From Opitutales bacterium (GTDB taxonomy: Bacteria; Verrucomicrobiota; Verrucomicrobiia; Opitutales; JABSRG01): a stretch of DNA of 64,000 nt. Made by a program: the position numbers and the translations under genes. Location: positions 1 to 64,000 of the forward strand of contig JANQKZ010000006.1 in the NCBI GenBank assembly GCA_028280845.1, in the 5' to 3' direction. Under the pieces are notes generated by a model that did no database searches, was not told the origin of the DNA, and saw nothing but the letters and a program-made list of their open reading frames with translations. Numbering within the stretch: the stretch's first letter is position 1; every line of letters starts with the position of its first letter. Positions 23,832-32,045 of this stretch are shown here, piece after piece.

Positions 23832-25412
23832 TTATCGCTCACCCGGTGTGCTCAATTTCTCCATGACCTGGTCCAGGGAGAAACTGGCAGCCTTCTGTCG
23901 AGGAGGATACTCTTTAAACGTTTCGAGGAACCTCCCCACATAAGCTTGGGCCGGCACTAACAGATAGGCCCGGTCCAACAGCCAGTCGTAATAAGTATTG
24001 GAAGTGATAGATGCACGCTCATACGGATCCCGGCGTAAGTGGAAGATTAATGGGAGGCGAAGCGGTACAAAGGGCTCGATCCATGCCTGCAAGGTCGCTT
24101 CGGCACGTTGCTCCATGAAGATCAACTTCCAATCTTCATAACGGAGGGCAGTCAGGTCGCCATCATCCGAAAAGTAAAAGATTTCCTTCCGGGGGCTGGG
24201 CGTGCCCTCGGGATCCATCAAATGTTCCGTCAAGTCATACCCGTCGAGATGGACCTTGTAACTGCGACCCAGAGCTCTGGACGTATAGCCGTCGAGAAGA
24301 TCAGTCTTAATGTCACCGCCACCGGCAGCGCGCACCCAGGTAGGTAGCCAGTCCATGTGATGGACGATCCCGTTGCTTACAGAGCCTGGCTTTACCTTTC
24401 CGGGCCAACGCAAGGCGCAAGGTACCCGCCAGCCACCTTCCCAGTTGGTATTCTTTTCTCCGCGAAAGGGAGTCGCTGCCGCGTCGGGCCAGGTGTTGTA
24501 GTGGGGACCATTGTCCGTGGAGTAGTGCACGATGGTATTATCGGCGATCCCCAGTTCATCCAGCAGATCGAGGAACTGACCAATATGCATGTCATGCTCC
24601 AGCATGCCCACGGTGTATTCATCCGCGTTGGGATATTTTTCCTTAAACATGGCCATGCGCTCATCACTTACGTGCGTCCGAAAGTGCATCCGGGTGCCAC
24701 TCCACCAAACGAAAAACGGCTTTCCCGCAGCGTGGGCACGTTTGATGAAATCCATGGCGGCGGCAGCGGTATCATCATCGACCGTCTCCATCCGCTTTTT
24801 GGTGAGGGGTCCCGTATCTTCGATGCGGCCATCCGCATAGCTGCGAATCACCCCGCGAGGGCCAAACCGCTCCCGGAATGTCCGGCCATCGGCCGTCACC
24901 ATGTCCCCGGGATAATCATAATGTTCAGGTTCCTCCTCCGCATTTAAGTGATAGAGGTTACCATAGAACTCATCGAATCCATGGTTAGTCGGCAGGTGTT
25001 CGTCTTTATCACCCAGGTGGTTCTTTCCAAACTGCCCCGTCATATAGCCCTGGTCCTTCATGAAGACCGCAATCGTAGGGTCTGCTTCCTGCATGCCCAG
25101 GTCGGCACCCGGCAGGCCAACCTTGGAAAGGCCCGTCCGGAACACGCTCTGACCCATGATAAATGAGGAGCGGCCGGCGGTACAACTTTGCTCACCATAA
25201 TAATCGGTAAAGAGGATGCCTTCATTCGCGATTCGATCGATATTGGGGGTGTGATACCCCATCATGCCCCGTGAGTAGGCGCTGATGTTAGTTTGACCCA
25301 CGTCATCACCCCAGATGACCAGGATGTTGGGTTTTTCGTCTTGGGCGGCGCTTAAGGAAATCGCAAGAGCAACCAACAACCCAAGCGGTAGGTAGTGTTT
25401 GAGGGTTTTCAT
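23832..25412 (-). CDS. secreted arylsulfatase-like sulfatase (Cys type)
   Basis: A 526-residue protein from ATG 25412, with a signal peptide ending near ISLSAAQDE. The alkaline-phosphatase-superfamily metal motif is NILVIWGDDVGQTNIS. The sulfatase signature SCTAGRSSF has Cys77, which must be oxidised to formylglycine by an activating enzyme not seen in this window, and GQFGKNHLGD follows. The NGPHYNTWPDAAATPFRGEK segment is typical of arylsulfatase A-like enzymes. It is predicted to remove sulfate from an aryl or polysaccharide ester in the periplasm. It stands alone with its own terminator, not in a polysaccharide-degradation cluster. Confidence 0.9.
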   Translation of the reverse strand: MKTLKHYLPLGLLVALAISLSAAQDEKPNILVIWGDDVGQTNISAYSRGMMGYHTPNIDRIANEGILFTDYYGEQSCTAGRSSFIMGQSVFRTGLSKVGLPGADLGMQEADPTIAVFMKDQGYMTGQFGKNHLGDKDEHLPTNHGFDEFYGNLYHLNAEEEPEHYDYPGDMVTADGRTFRERFGPRGVIRSYADGRIEDTGPLTKKRMETVDDDTAAAAMDFIKRAHAAGKPFFVWWSGTRMHFRTHVSDERMAMFKEKYPNADEYTVGMLEHDMHIGQFLDLLDELGIADNTIVHYSTDNGPHYNTWPDAAATPFRGEKNTNWEGGWRVPCALRWPGKVKPGSVSNGIVHHMDWLPTWVRAAGGGDIKTDLLDGYTSRALGRSYKVHLDGYDLTEHLMDPEGTPSPRKEIFYFSDDGDLTALRYEDWKLIFMEQRAEATLQAWIEPFVPLRLPLIFHLRRDPYERASITSNTYYDWLLDRAYLLVPAQAYVGRFLETFKEYPPRQKAASFSLDQVMEKLSTPGER

Positions 25413-25546
25413 ATGTAGCATGTAGGAGGTGAGTAGTGATTGATATTTCGCAATGGGGCATTCCCCTCACATTTCACAATCACAAATCATCGGGTTTTCG
25501 TTCTGAGAGGGAACGATACGCGAAAGTCCTGAATAAGCAAATCGGC

Positions 25547-25762
25547 TTACCAGTATGGCCTGCCGTAGTAGCCACCGCTGGAATAGCCTACGCTCATTGA
25601 TCCATGTCGCCCGTAGGGTCCATCCGACATGCCGAGGCTGTAGCTCATTCCGGTGCTGGAATCGTAGCGGCTCATCCCCACCCCGACTTGCATATTTTCA
25701 CAGCCGGTGAAACCGAGGAGGCCAAGGATCAACAGCCCCAATAAGAGTAATTTCTTAATCAT
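25547..25762 (-). CDS. small Gly/Ser/Tyr-rich lipoprotein
   Basis: A 71-residue protein with a lipoprotein signal (LLILGLLGFTGC, Cys21) and a mature part of about 50 residues rich in Gly, Ser, Tyr and Met. It contains two related units, GVGMSRYDSSTGMSYSLGMS and GYSSGGYYGRPYW. No domain is recognised. It is probably an envelope surface peptide. It lies between the sulfatase and VOC lipoprotein genes on the same strand, 33 bp after the latter. Confidence 0.7.
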   Translation of the reverse strand: MIKKLLLLGLLILGLLGFTGCENMQVGVGMSRYDSSTGMSYSLGMSDGPYGRHGSMSVGYSSGGYYGRPYW

Positions 25763-25795
25763 AATGTCTGATAGTTGGTTGCTGACCTGGGGGTT

Positions 25796-26674
25796 CTAAT
25801 TGTCGAAATCAAACTCCTGAACCACAATCGGTTCTCCCGTGGGTGCTTGCAGCAACCCCACCCTGCCGTCGCGCACCCCTTCCTGGGGCGCAATGAGCAC
25901 CACAGCACCCAACGCCTCTGCGCGTTTCACCGTAGCATGAACATCTTCAACCCGAATGAAGGGAACCCAGTGGGGACGCACATCCTCCAGGTCCATTTGA
26001 ACGATGCCAGCCAGAGGTTTGTCCTGTTTCGTCAGAACGTAGTAGCGACCGGGTTCTGCCGCCTCAATTTTCCGTGTGCCATAGCCAAAGATGGATGAAT
26101 ACAGCTCAAAGGCGGCTGGCGCGTCGTTGGCCCACAACTCGTTCCACAGCCAGCTGTTAAAGGGAATCGTCTCCTTCACGGGTGGATCCCCGGAGGATGA
26201 CTCGGTTACAATCAGGAACGCTTTCTGAGGATCCTGAATAAACGCTGAACGTCCCCGGTCCGGAGCATCGCGAGGTTCACCCCGGATGATGGATCCGGCT
26301 GACTCAAAGGCTGCGGCCGTGGCGTCCACGTCGTCCGTAGACAGATTGATGAGCCACTCGCCGAAAGGATTCGCTTTTTCATCTTCTTCGAAGAGGAACA
26401 TCCCCCCGATCGGTTCACCATCATGGAAAACCTGGGTGTATTTCCTGGGACCATTGCGGGCCGAACTAAAAGTCCAACCAAACATCTCACCGTAAAACGC
26501 CTTGGCGCGATCTATATCCATGGTAGCGAGGTCATGCCAGATAACCTGTCCGGGATTGCTGAGACCAGTCGGAGTTTGCGAAATAGGCGGTAAGGTCAGC
26601 GGGGCTTGGGAAGCGCATCCGGCAAAAAGGAGACAAGCCGTCGCGAGCGGGAGGAGGGGTTTGCTTCGCATCAT
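25796..26674 (-). CDS. two-domain VOC (glyoxalase-fold) lipoprotein
   Basis: From ATG 26674 the protein is 292 residues, with a lipoprotein signal (LATACLLFAGCAS). Two VOC domains follow: one starting at VIWHDLATMDIDRAKAFYGEMFGW, the other at NELWANDAPAAFELYSSIFGY. The pattern D-x-x-x-A-x-x-FYxxxFGW is the family signature. VOC proteins include metal-dependent dioxygenases, isomerases and antibiotic-binding proteins, almost always cytosolic; the apparent export of this one is unusual. ATG 26671 is an equally good start. It is divergent from the multiheme cytochrome gene. Confidence 0.82.
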   Translation of the reverse strand: MMRSKPLLPLATACLLFAGCASQAPLTLPPISQTPTGLSNPGQVIWHDLATMDIDRAKAFYGEMFGWTFSSARNGPRKYTQVFHDGEPIGGMFLFEEDEKANPFGEWLINLSTDDVDATAAAFESAGSIIRGEPRDAPDRGRSAFIQDPQKAFLIVTESSSGDPPVKETIPFNSWLWNELWANDAPAAFELYSSIFGYGTRKIEAAEPGRYYVLTKQDKPLAGIVQMDLEDVRPHWVPFIRVEDVHATVKRAEALGAVVLIAPQEGVRDGRVGLLQAPTGEPIVVQEFDFDN

Positions 26675-26851
26675 CAGAAAAATGAGGATCATGGGGTAGA
26701 ACGCAAGGCGAACTACACATTTTATATCGACCCCGTATTAATTACTTAAATCAAAATCTGATCCTCTGCTTATAGGAGAAAAATGTTTTTGGGGTATGTC
26801 TGGACGCAGTGTCTTAAGTTCTTCATGGTCAAGATACTGTTATCTATCGAT

Positions 26852-29173
26852 ATGCGACCCGCGCTGAAAATCTATCTGGGGCTGATCGTCCTGTTTACCC
26901 TCCTTGTCTTTAGCTTTGGGTGCAAACCCAAGGGCACTCGGGGTTCCTCATCCCCAGTTGCCGGGAAAGGTGTATTTAGAGAATCCGATCATATCGTCCC
27001 GGATACCGAGCATCTGCGCTCCTTTGCCTGTAAAGCTTGCCACGAGGATGCCCACGCGGACTGGGCAGTGTCCCACCATGCCCATGCCAACCGCCTCATG
27101 GATGCAGCCCTGGATGATCCGGCGTTCATGGCAGCTGTCCATGAGGGATATGCCGGGTTCAGCTCTACATTCACCAAGGACAAAGATGGATACACCATTC
27201 GAACCGAAGGCCCTGAAGGTTTACCCACCGACTTTCAACCGGACATGGCCTTCGGTTACACGCCCCTCGTCCAATACCTGATTCCCTTTGGAGACGGGCG
27301 CTGGCAGAGCACTCAAATTGCATGGGATCCGGAGCATGAAGAGTGGTTCGATGTGTATGGGGATGCACGTTACGCCGGCGAGTGGGGACACTGGACTGGT
27401 CGCGGCATGAACTGGAACAGCCAGTGCGCTTGGTGTCATATGTCCGGTTACGACAAAAACTACGACCCGGTGGCTGACGCCTATGCCGCCACCTGGGTGG
27501 AACAAGGCGTCTCTTGCATCGCCTGCCATGGTACCCTGCCGGGTCACGCAGAATATCATGCCCCGGGAGGGCCTGGTTCCAGAAACCCCAATTACGGTTT
27601 GGAGCCGGATCCCACCGTCCCCCCCATGTCCGACATCCAGGTCCTCCATAATTGCGCGACCTGTCACAGCCGCCGTGAAGAACTTTCGGAAAACTTTAAG
27701 CCTGGAGATAACTTCCACGATCATTTCCGTCTTCAACTTCATGATGACCCCAATCTGTATTACCCGGATGGCCAGATCAGAGATGAGGTTTATGTATTTG
27801 GATCCTTTATCCAAACCAAGATGCACGCCGCTGGCGTCTTGTGTAAGGATTGCCATGAACCGCATACCGGACAGCTGAAATTCCCCGAGACCAACAACAT
27901 GATCTGCCAGACCTGCCACGGCCCCCAGGGAAACAACCGACCGCTCAAAACGGAAGCTCCGGTCATTGAGCCGCTCGACCACAGTTTCCACCCGGCTGAT
28001 AGTACCGGTAACCTTTGTGTAGAGTGTCACATGCATCAGACCGTCTATATGGCCCGGGATCCTCGCCGAGATCATGGGTACCATATACCAGATCCACTGT
28101 TAACCAAAGAGCTGGGTATTCCCAACGCCTGCAACCGCTGTCATACCGATGAGACCGTGGATTGGGCCATCGAATGGGTAGACTTCTGGTATGGGGATAA
28201 AATGAAACGTCCGGAACGCGAACGCACCCGCGCCCTGGCCGCCGCTCAGCGTGGAGAACCCGAATCCTGGCGTGAACTGTTGGTCCAGCTGGACCTTCAA
28301 ACCATTCCCATGTGGGAGGCAGCCCTCTTAAATCGTCTGGGGGATTGGGCATATCTCCCGGAAATCCAGGAGGCCGCCAGGACCCGGATCGAGCATGAAG
28401 ATCCGCTGGTTCGATCAACCGCAGTCCGTTTACTCGGATTAAATCCCGCCAATGCCGCAACCATTCGATCTGCTCTCGAGGACCCCACGCGCGTCGTCCG
28501 GCACGCCGCATCCTGGGCGCTCCAGCCGGAGCTCAAGCCTGACATGGCCACCTATAAGGAATACCGGGATTACTTGCTCCTTCACACCGATCAACCGGCA
28601 GGAGCTGCATCTTACGGGCAGTTTCTTTTTTACCAGAACCGCGGGGAAGAGGCCATTTACTGGCTGTCCCGGGCCATCCAATATGACCCCAACTCAGTCC
28701 CCCTCTACCGCGATCTGGCCATGATTCAAAACGCCAACGGAGATCCCGAGGGGGCCATTGCCAACTTTGAGAAGGCAGCTGAACTTGAACCCATCAATCC
28801 CGAATTCCCCTACTCTGCCGCCTTGATTCATGCCGAAGCAGGAAACCTTGAGTTAGCCATCCCCTTACTGGAAAGGACCGTAGAAATCGATCCAAGCTTC
28901 GACCGGGCCCAATACAACCTGGGCCTTGCCCTATCCCAGACAGGCAAATACCTCAGCGCCTTGAAGGCCATGGAAGCCGCTATTCAGGTCAGACCCGACA
29001 ACCCGGACTATTACTACGCTGCCGCCACCATATACTATCAGATCGGCCAAATGGATAAAGCCCAGGAGTATGCCGTCTCCGCGCTGCAGATCAACCAACA
29101 GTATCAACCTGCAATGGGCCTGTTGCGACAAATCATGCAACAGCAGGGGCCCCCGGCAGCTCCAACTCCCTAG
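26852..29173 (+). CDS. octaheme c-type cytochrome with HEAT-like and TPR repeats
   Basis: From ATG 26852 (773 residues; the longest frame begins at 26783), the protein has a lipoprotein-like signal (LLVFSFGC). Eight CxxCH haem motifs follow: CKACH, CAWCH, CIACH, CATCH, CKDCH, CQTCH, CVECH and CNRCH. Then come a HEAT-like helical region (LVRSTAVRLLG; VVRHAASWAL) and at least four TPR units to the C-terminus. It is probably an envelope electron carrier or haem-rich reductase whose repeats dock partners. It is monocistronic; the next gene starts 143 bp on. Confidence 0.85.
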   Translation: MRPALKIYLGLIVLFTLLVFSFGCKPKGTRGSSSPVAGKGVFRESDHIVPDTEHLRSFACKACHEDAHADWAVSHHAHANRLMDAALDDPAFMAAVHEGYAGFSSTFTKDKDGYTIRTEGPEGLPTDFQPDMAFGYTPLVQYLIPFGDGRWQSTQIAWDPEHEEWFDVYGDARYAGEWGHWTGRGMNWNSQCAWCHMSGYDKNYDPVADAYAATWVEQGVSCIACHGTLPGHAEYHAPGGPGSRNPNYGLEPDPTVPPMSDIQVLHNCATCHSRREELSENFKPGDNFHDHFRLQLHDDPNLYYPDGQIRDEVYVFGSFIQTKMHAAGVLCKDCHEPHTGQLKFPETNNMICQTCHGPQGNNRPLKTEAPVIEPLDHSFHPADSTGNLCVECHMHQTVYMARDPRRDHGYHIPDPLLTKELGIPNACNRCHTDETVDWAIEWVDFWYGDKMKRPERERTRALAAAQRGEPESWRELLVQLDLQTIPMWEAALLNRLGDWAYLPEIQEAARTRIEHEDPLVRSTAVRLLGLNPANAATIRSALEDPTRVVRHAASWALQPELKPDMATYKEYRDYLLLHTDQPAGAASYGQFLFYQNRGEEAIYWLSRAIQYDPNSVPLYRDLAMIQNANGDPEGAIANFEKAAELEPINPEFPYSAALIHAEAGNLELAIPLLERTVEIDPSFDRAQYNLGLALSQTGKYLSALKAMEAAIQVRPDNPDYYYAAATIYYQIGQMDKAQEYAVSALQINQQYQPAMGLLRQIMQQQGPPAAPTP

Positions 29174-29316
29174 CCCTGCGCGTGCTTGCCAGAACTGCTC
29201 TACCAAATATTCATCGATAGGATAAATTCATCCTCCTTTCACCCCTCCTCTCTTACCTTCACCTCAACCTCCCCCAGACCGCCCTAGTCTCGCGCGAAGG
29301 AGACTCATCACCACGA

Positions 29317-30276
29317 ATGCCCCTCCCTATTCTCGCCCTCCGGATCGATCCAGCTTCAGTCGCCCCCAGCAAGCTGGATCAACTTCGATCCTTGATCAAA
29401 GGTCGCTATGACCTGTTTTTCTACCAGGAGGATGCCTCGCTCAAACCCGTTATCGAGCGCGTCGAAATTCTCCTGGGATGGCCGTTTCCGCATTTTTTCC
29501 AACAAGCCACCGCATTGAAGTGGCTGCAAAATAGTGGGGCGGGCACCGATTGGATGCTGCATCCAGAATACCGGCCCCCGGACAGTGTCAGAATAACGAG
29601 TGCTGTCGGCATTCACGGTAAGCAGATATCAGAGCACATTCTCGCCTTCCTTTTATCCTGGACCCGCCGCTTCCATGATGCCTATTGCGATCAGACATAT
29701 AAAGCGTATAATAAGGTAAACTACGACACGGTAGATGACCTGGATGGCAAAACCATGTTGATTATGGGATGCGGCCATATCGGAAAACAGACAGCAAGGA
29801 TAGCCCAGGCCTTCGGCATGCAGGTCTGGGGAATCCGCAGAAACCCCAGGGGCCTTCCGAAAACCCTCGACCGCACCGGCAGCCCTGACGACCTACACAC
29901 CTGGTTACCCCATGCAGATGTCGTCGTGAATATTTTACCCTACACCCCGGAAACCCATGCCCTGTTTGACCGCCACGCATTTCAGGCCATGAAACCCACA
30001 GCCTTCTTCATTAATGTGGGACGAGGCAAGACTGTCAACGAACCCGACCTGATCCAGGCCCTCCAAACGAAAACGATTGCCGGAGCCGGGCTCGATGTCT
30101 TCGAAACCGAACCCCTGCCTCAGGATTCCCCCTTGTGGGATTTAGACAATGTCATCCTGACCGCCCACTACTCGGGCCGAACCCAACGCTACTGGGACCG
30201 GCTGATGGGGCTTTTTCTCCAAAACCTGGAGCGCTTCTTAAGCAGCGAATCCCTGCTGAACGAGCTGGACAAATAG
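29317..30276 (+). CDS. D-2-hydroxyacid dehydrogenase
   Basis: The 319-residue protein has the NAD-binding Rossmann motif MGCGHIGKQTARIA (150-163). Catalytic Arg236 lies in NVGRG, Glu265 in VFETEPLP, and His284 in LTAHYSG. The residue spacing from Glu to His matches the family. It reduces 2-oxoacids to D-2-hydroxyacids; the substrate (glyoxylate, hydroxypyruvate or other) cannot be read from the sequence. It is a single gene followed by a GC hairpin. Confidence 0.9.
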   Translation: MPLPILALRIDPASVAPSKLDQLRSLIKGRYDLFFYQEDASLKPVIERVEILLGWPFPHFFQQATALKWLQNSGAGTDWMLHPEYRPPDSVRITSAVGIHGKQISEHILAFLLSWTRRFHDAYCDQTYKAYNKVNYDTVDDLDGKTMLIMGCGHIGKQTARIAQAFGMQVWGIRRNPRGLPKTLDRTGSPDDLHTWLPHADVVVNILPYTPETHALFDRHAFQAMKPTAFFINVGRGKTVNEPDLIQALQTKTIAGAGLDVFETEPLPQDSPLWDLDNVILTAHYSGRTQRYWDRLMGLFLQNLERFLSSESLLNELDK

Positions 30277-30302
30277 AGCCTATCCCAAATTACGTAAGAG
30301 CC

Positions 30303-30337
30303 AAGGGGGGCCGAACCTAACATCCAGCCCCCCCCTT
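30303..30337 (+). terminator. GC-rich hairpin after hydroxyacid dehydrogenase
   Basis: Arms AAGGGGGGC and GCCCCCCCCTT enclose a 15-nt loop, 27 bp after the dehydrogenase stop, and pyrimidine-rich CCTTTCCTTCC follows. It is plausible as a terminator although the trailing tract is mixed C/T. Confidence 0.5.
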
Positions 30338-30796
30338 CCTTTCCTTCCTTCTGGCCCCAGGTTACTCCTGTAGCCCATTGCGCTCAGTCCGTTCCGTTTC
30401 CGTCTCGAACCTGGTTGCATGCTAAGCTTCGGTCCAGCACTCCTGCACCTTGGGCTGGTCCGAAATTCACGTAGTCCCCGCCCCCATCCTGGCCCTGGGT
30501 GTTATGGTGTTCAGCTTTGTCTTTCTCTTGGCGAGAATCAAAGAAGTGCTCCAGTGATATCTTATTGATCAGGTAATCCCCTAAGGGAGACTCTAACTCA
30601 TGAGCCATCACAGTTGGTAATAAGTCGGTTTAAAATGCGAGTGTAAGCGACCTAGCCATTTCCTCAAACGGGCTCAAGTAGACAGTGATGAACTACGGGT
30701 AAACACGTAGGGCTATTGACTTCCCTTTAGGGTTATCAGCTGAAGGAACATGCCCTGGACTCGTCTTAGAAGTCAGAGTCGGTTGCGCGTCACTTC
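30338..30796. other. gene-poor interval with a decayed SpoIIAA-like remnant
   Basis: About 460 bp without a complete gene. It holds the SpoIIAA-like fragment described at 30530-30611; the remainder shows no recognisable coding signal on either strand. The left border is the terminator-like hairpin and the right border is the stop of the LuxR-type regulator. Confidence 0.5.
30530..30611 (-). pseudogene. SpoIIAA-like gene fragment
   Basis: A minus-strand frame reads KISLEHFFDS, matching KIGLEHFFDF of the intact SpoIIAA-like protein at 22037-22399. The DNA shares a 19-nt exact stretch (30536-30554 against 22174-22192), and the flanks are partly similar. Beyond this patch the frame loses similarity (QEKDKAEHHN in place of QRIAVV). 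It is best read as the decayed centre of a duplicate gene. Confidence 0.4.
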
Positions 30797-31507
30797 TCAG
30801 ACAAACCGGGTTCGTGCCAAAATCCCCTGCACGATGGCTGCCTTCCGATTCTCTACCCCAATTTTCTGAAAAATGTTCTGACAATGTTTTTCCACCGTCC
30901 GGGGGCTGATATCGAGGATGATGGCGATTTCCTCGTTAGTCTTTCCCTGGCAAATCCAGTGGTATACCTCGTTTTCTCGCGTGGTGAGCGGGTCTACCGA
31001 TAGATCCCGGTTGTTCGACCCCGATATTGCGAGTTTCACAGTGACCTCATCTTCCACCGACTGGAAAATCTGCCACATCCGGTGCACCCGGCCCTCGAGC
31101 CACTTTATCCGCGTAGTGCCCACCACAAAGATAGGACCGCTTTTCCCCCGAAGCCCGGGGTAATCTTCCCGCGCTACTCCTCGAGAGGACCAGTGAACGG
31201 TCACCTCATCCTTGTCAGGAAACAATTGATGGATATTCCAGATTATGTCTTTCAGCCCTACACGGGCGACTTCGAGTACGTCTCGGAAAGCTTGGATTCC
31301 CCTTGCAGTTTCAGGCAAGGAAGGATCGTAATACACAACATCAGGGCAAACCCATTGGTCTACGAGTTCCATCGGAACCGGATCAGGCCGACCTGGAATC
31401 GTTCCCAGAAACGATTTCAAATAGTCAATCACGCGCTGACAGTTGTGCTGTTCTTCCCCTGTTAAATCGCGTTGGGTTTCAATCGTAGGTTTTTCCTCCA
31501 AAATCAA
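30797..31507 (-). CDS. SnoaL-like domain fused to LuxR-type HTH regulator
   Basis: 236 residues. Residues about 24-155 show a SnoaL/ester-cyclase-like alpha+beta layout (VIDYLKSFLG; GIQAFRDVLEVARVGLKDI; VEVHW-like EVTVHWSSRG). Residues 174-228 form a LuxR (GerE) helix-turn-helix: LTTRENEVYHWICQGKTNEE and ISPRTVEKHCQNIFQKIGV. A SnoaL-like pocket could sense a small lipophilic ligand in place of the usual receiver or autoinducer domain. It is divergent from the cbb3 oxidase operon across about 330 bp, so control of that operon is plausible but unproven. Confidence 0.8.
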   Translation of the reverse strand: MILEEKPTIETQRDLTGEEQHNCQRVIDYLKSFLGTIPGRPDPVPMELVDQWVCPDVVYYDPSLPETARGIQAFRDVLEVARVGLKDIIWNIHQLFPDKDEVTVHWSSRGVAREDYPGLRGKSGPIFVVGTTRIKWLEGRVHRMWQIFQSVEDEVTVKLAISGSNNRDLSVDPLTTRENEVYHWICQGKTNEEIAIILDISPRTVEKHCQNIFQKIGVENRKAAIVQGILARTRFV

Positions 31508-31837
31508 CCGGCCTCTCTATAAATAGGTTAACACTGAAAATAACGGTTTTATATATATTCTATGCTCGACTCAAGACCTTGTCTAACTCTCTGTTGAGTT
31601 GCGCTCATTTCACACATTTCGCTTTAACTGAATTCAATAACCATTTGGAGGTTAGGGAATTACGCGCTTAATGAGACCCGTCCTCATTAGCATTAGCGAA
31701 ATTGATCACATCTGCTACTTTTCATTATTATTTATTTTTTTTAATCCCCTGACTTGAAATTTTGAATAGCCTTTTCTGCAAGGAATCCTAATGTCAGTCA
31801 TCAGCCCAACCACGGGTAATTGCTGTTCAAAACGACC
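31508..31837. promoter_or_regulatory. divergent promoter region of LuxR-type regulator and cco operon
   Basis: A 330-bp AT-rich interval with no gene. It must carry promoters for both divergent units. A perfect inverted repeat TAATGAG-N7-CTCATTA lies at 31669-31689, and a shorter AACTC-N6-GAGTT lies near 31585. No good FNR box is present; a TTGATCACATC stretch near 31701 matches only half of one. No clear -10/-35 pair could be fixed by eye. Confidence 0.5.
31669..31689. promoter_or_regulatory. candidate operator palindrome
   Basis: A perfect 7-bp inverted repeat, TAATGAG and CTCATTA, is separated by 7 bp, giving a 14-bp centre-to-centre distance that suits a dimeric HTH protein. It is nearly midway between the regulator start (31507) and the ccoS-like start (31838). 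It could equally be a chance AT-rich palindrome. Confidence 0.4.
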
Positions 31838-32041
31838 ATGAGTATCCTGTTTCTCACAGTTTTCCTCAGTTTATGCCTCGCAGTCCTGTTCATGGTCTTT
31901 TTCCTCATTGACCGACGCGACCAGGAGAAGCGGAGCCCGGAGCAAAATGCCCTCCTTCCTTTTGCTGATGAAACCCCGGAAACCGAGGCGCCGGCGTCGG
32001 CCAACCCCTCTAGCAGCGCTTCACCCGTCAATCATTCGTAA
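31838..32041 (+). CDS. ccoS: CcoS-like cbb3 oxidase assembly protein
   Basis: From ATG 31838 the product is 67 residues: one N-terminal TM helix (SILFLTVFLSLCLAVLFMVFFL), a short basic stretch, then a disordered Glu/Pro/Ser/Ala-rich tail. The size, N-terminal MSILFL start and place in the operon match CcoS, which is needed for cofactor insertion into cbb3 oxidase. The usual G-QFDD motif after the helix is not seen, so assignment rests mostly on context. The ccoNO ATG follows 4 bp after the stop. Confidence 0.6.
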   Translation: MSILFLTVFLSLCLAVLFMVFFLIDRRDQEKRSPEQNALLPFADETPETEAPASANPSSSASPVNHS

Positions 32042-32045
32042 TCCC

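Noticed and set aside
27221-28084. 287-codon minus-strand ORF opposite the multiheme cytochrome
   Set aside because: The plus strand carries the eight haem motifs; the reverse frame has no domain and is a by-product of codon bias.
31700-31715. FNR box before the cco operon
   Set aside because: Only TTGATcacATC is seen; the right half does not match ATCAA, so the call would be forced.
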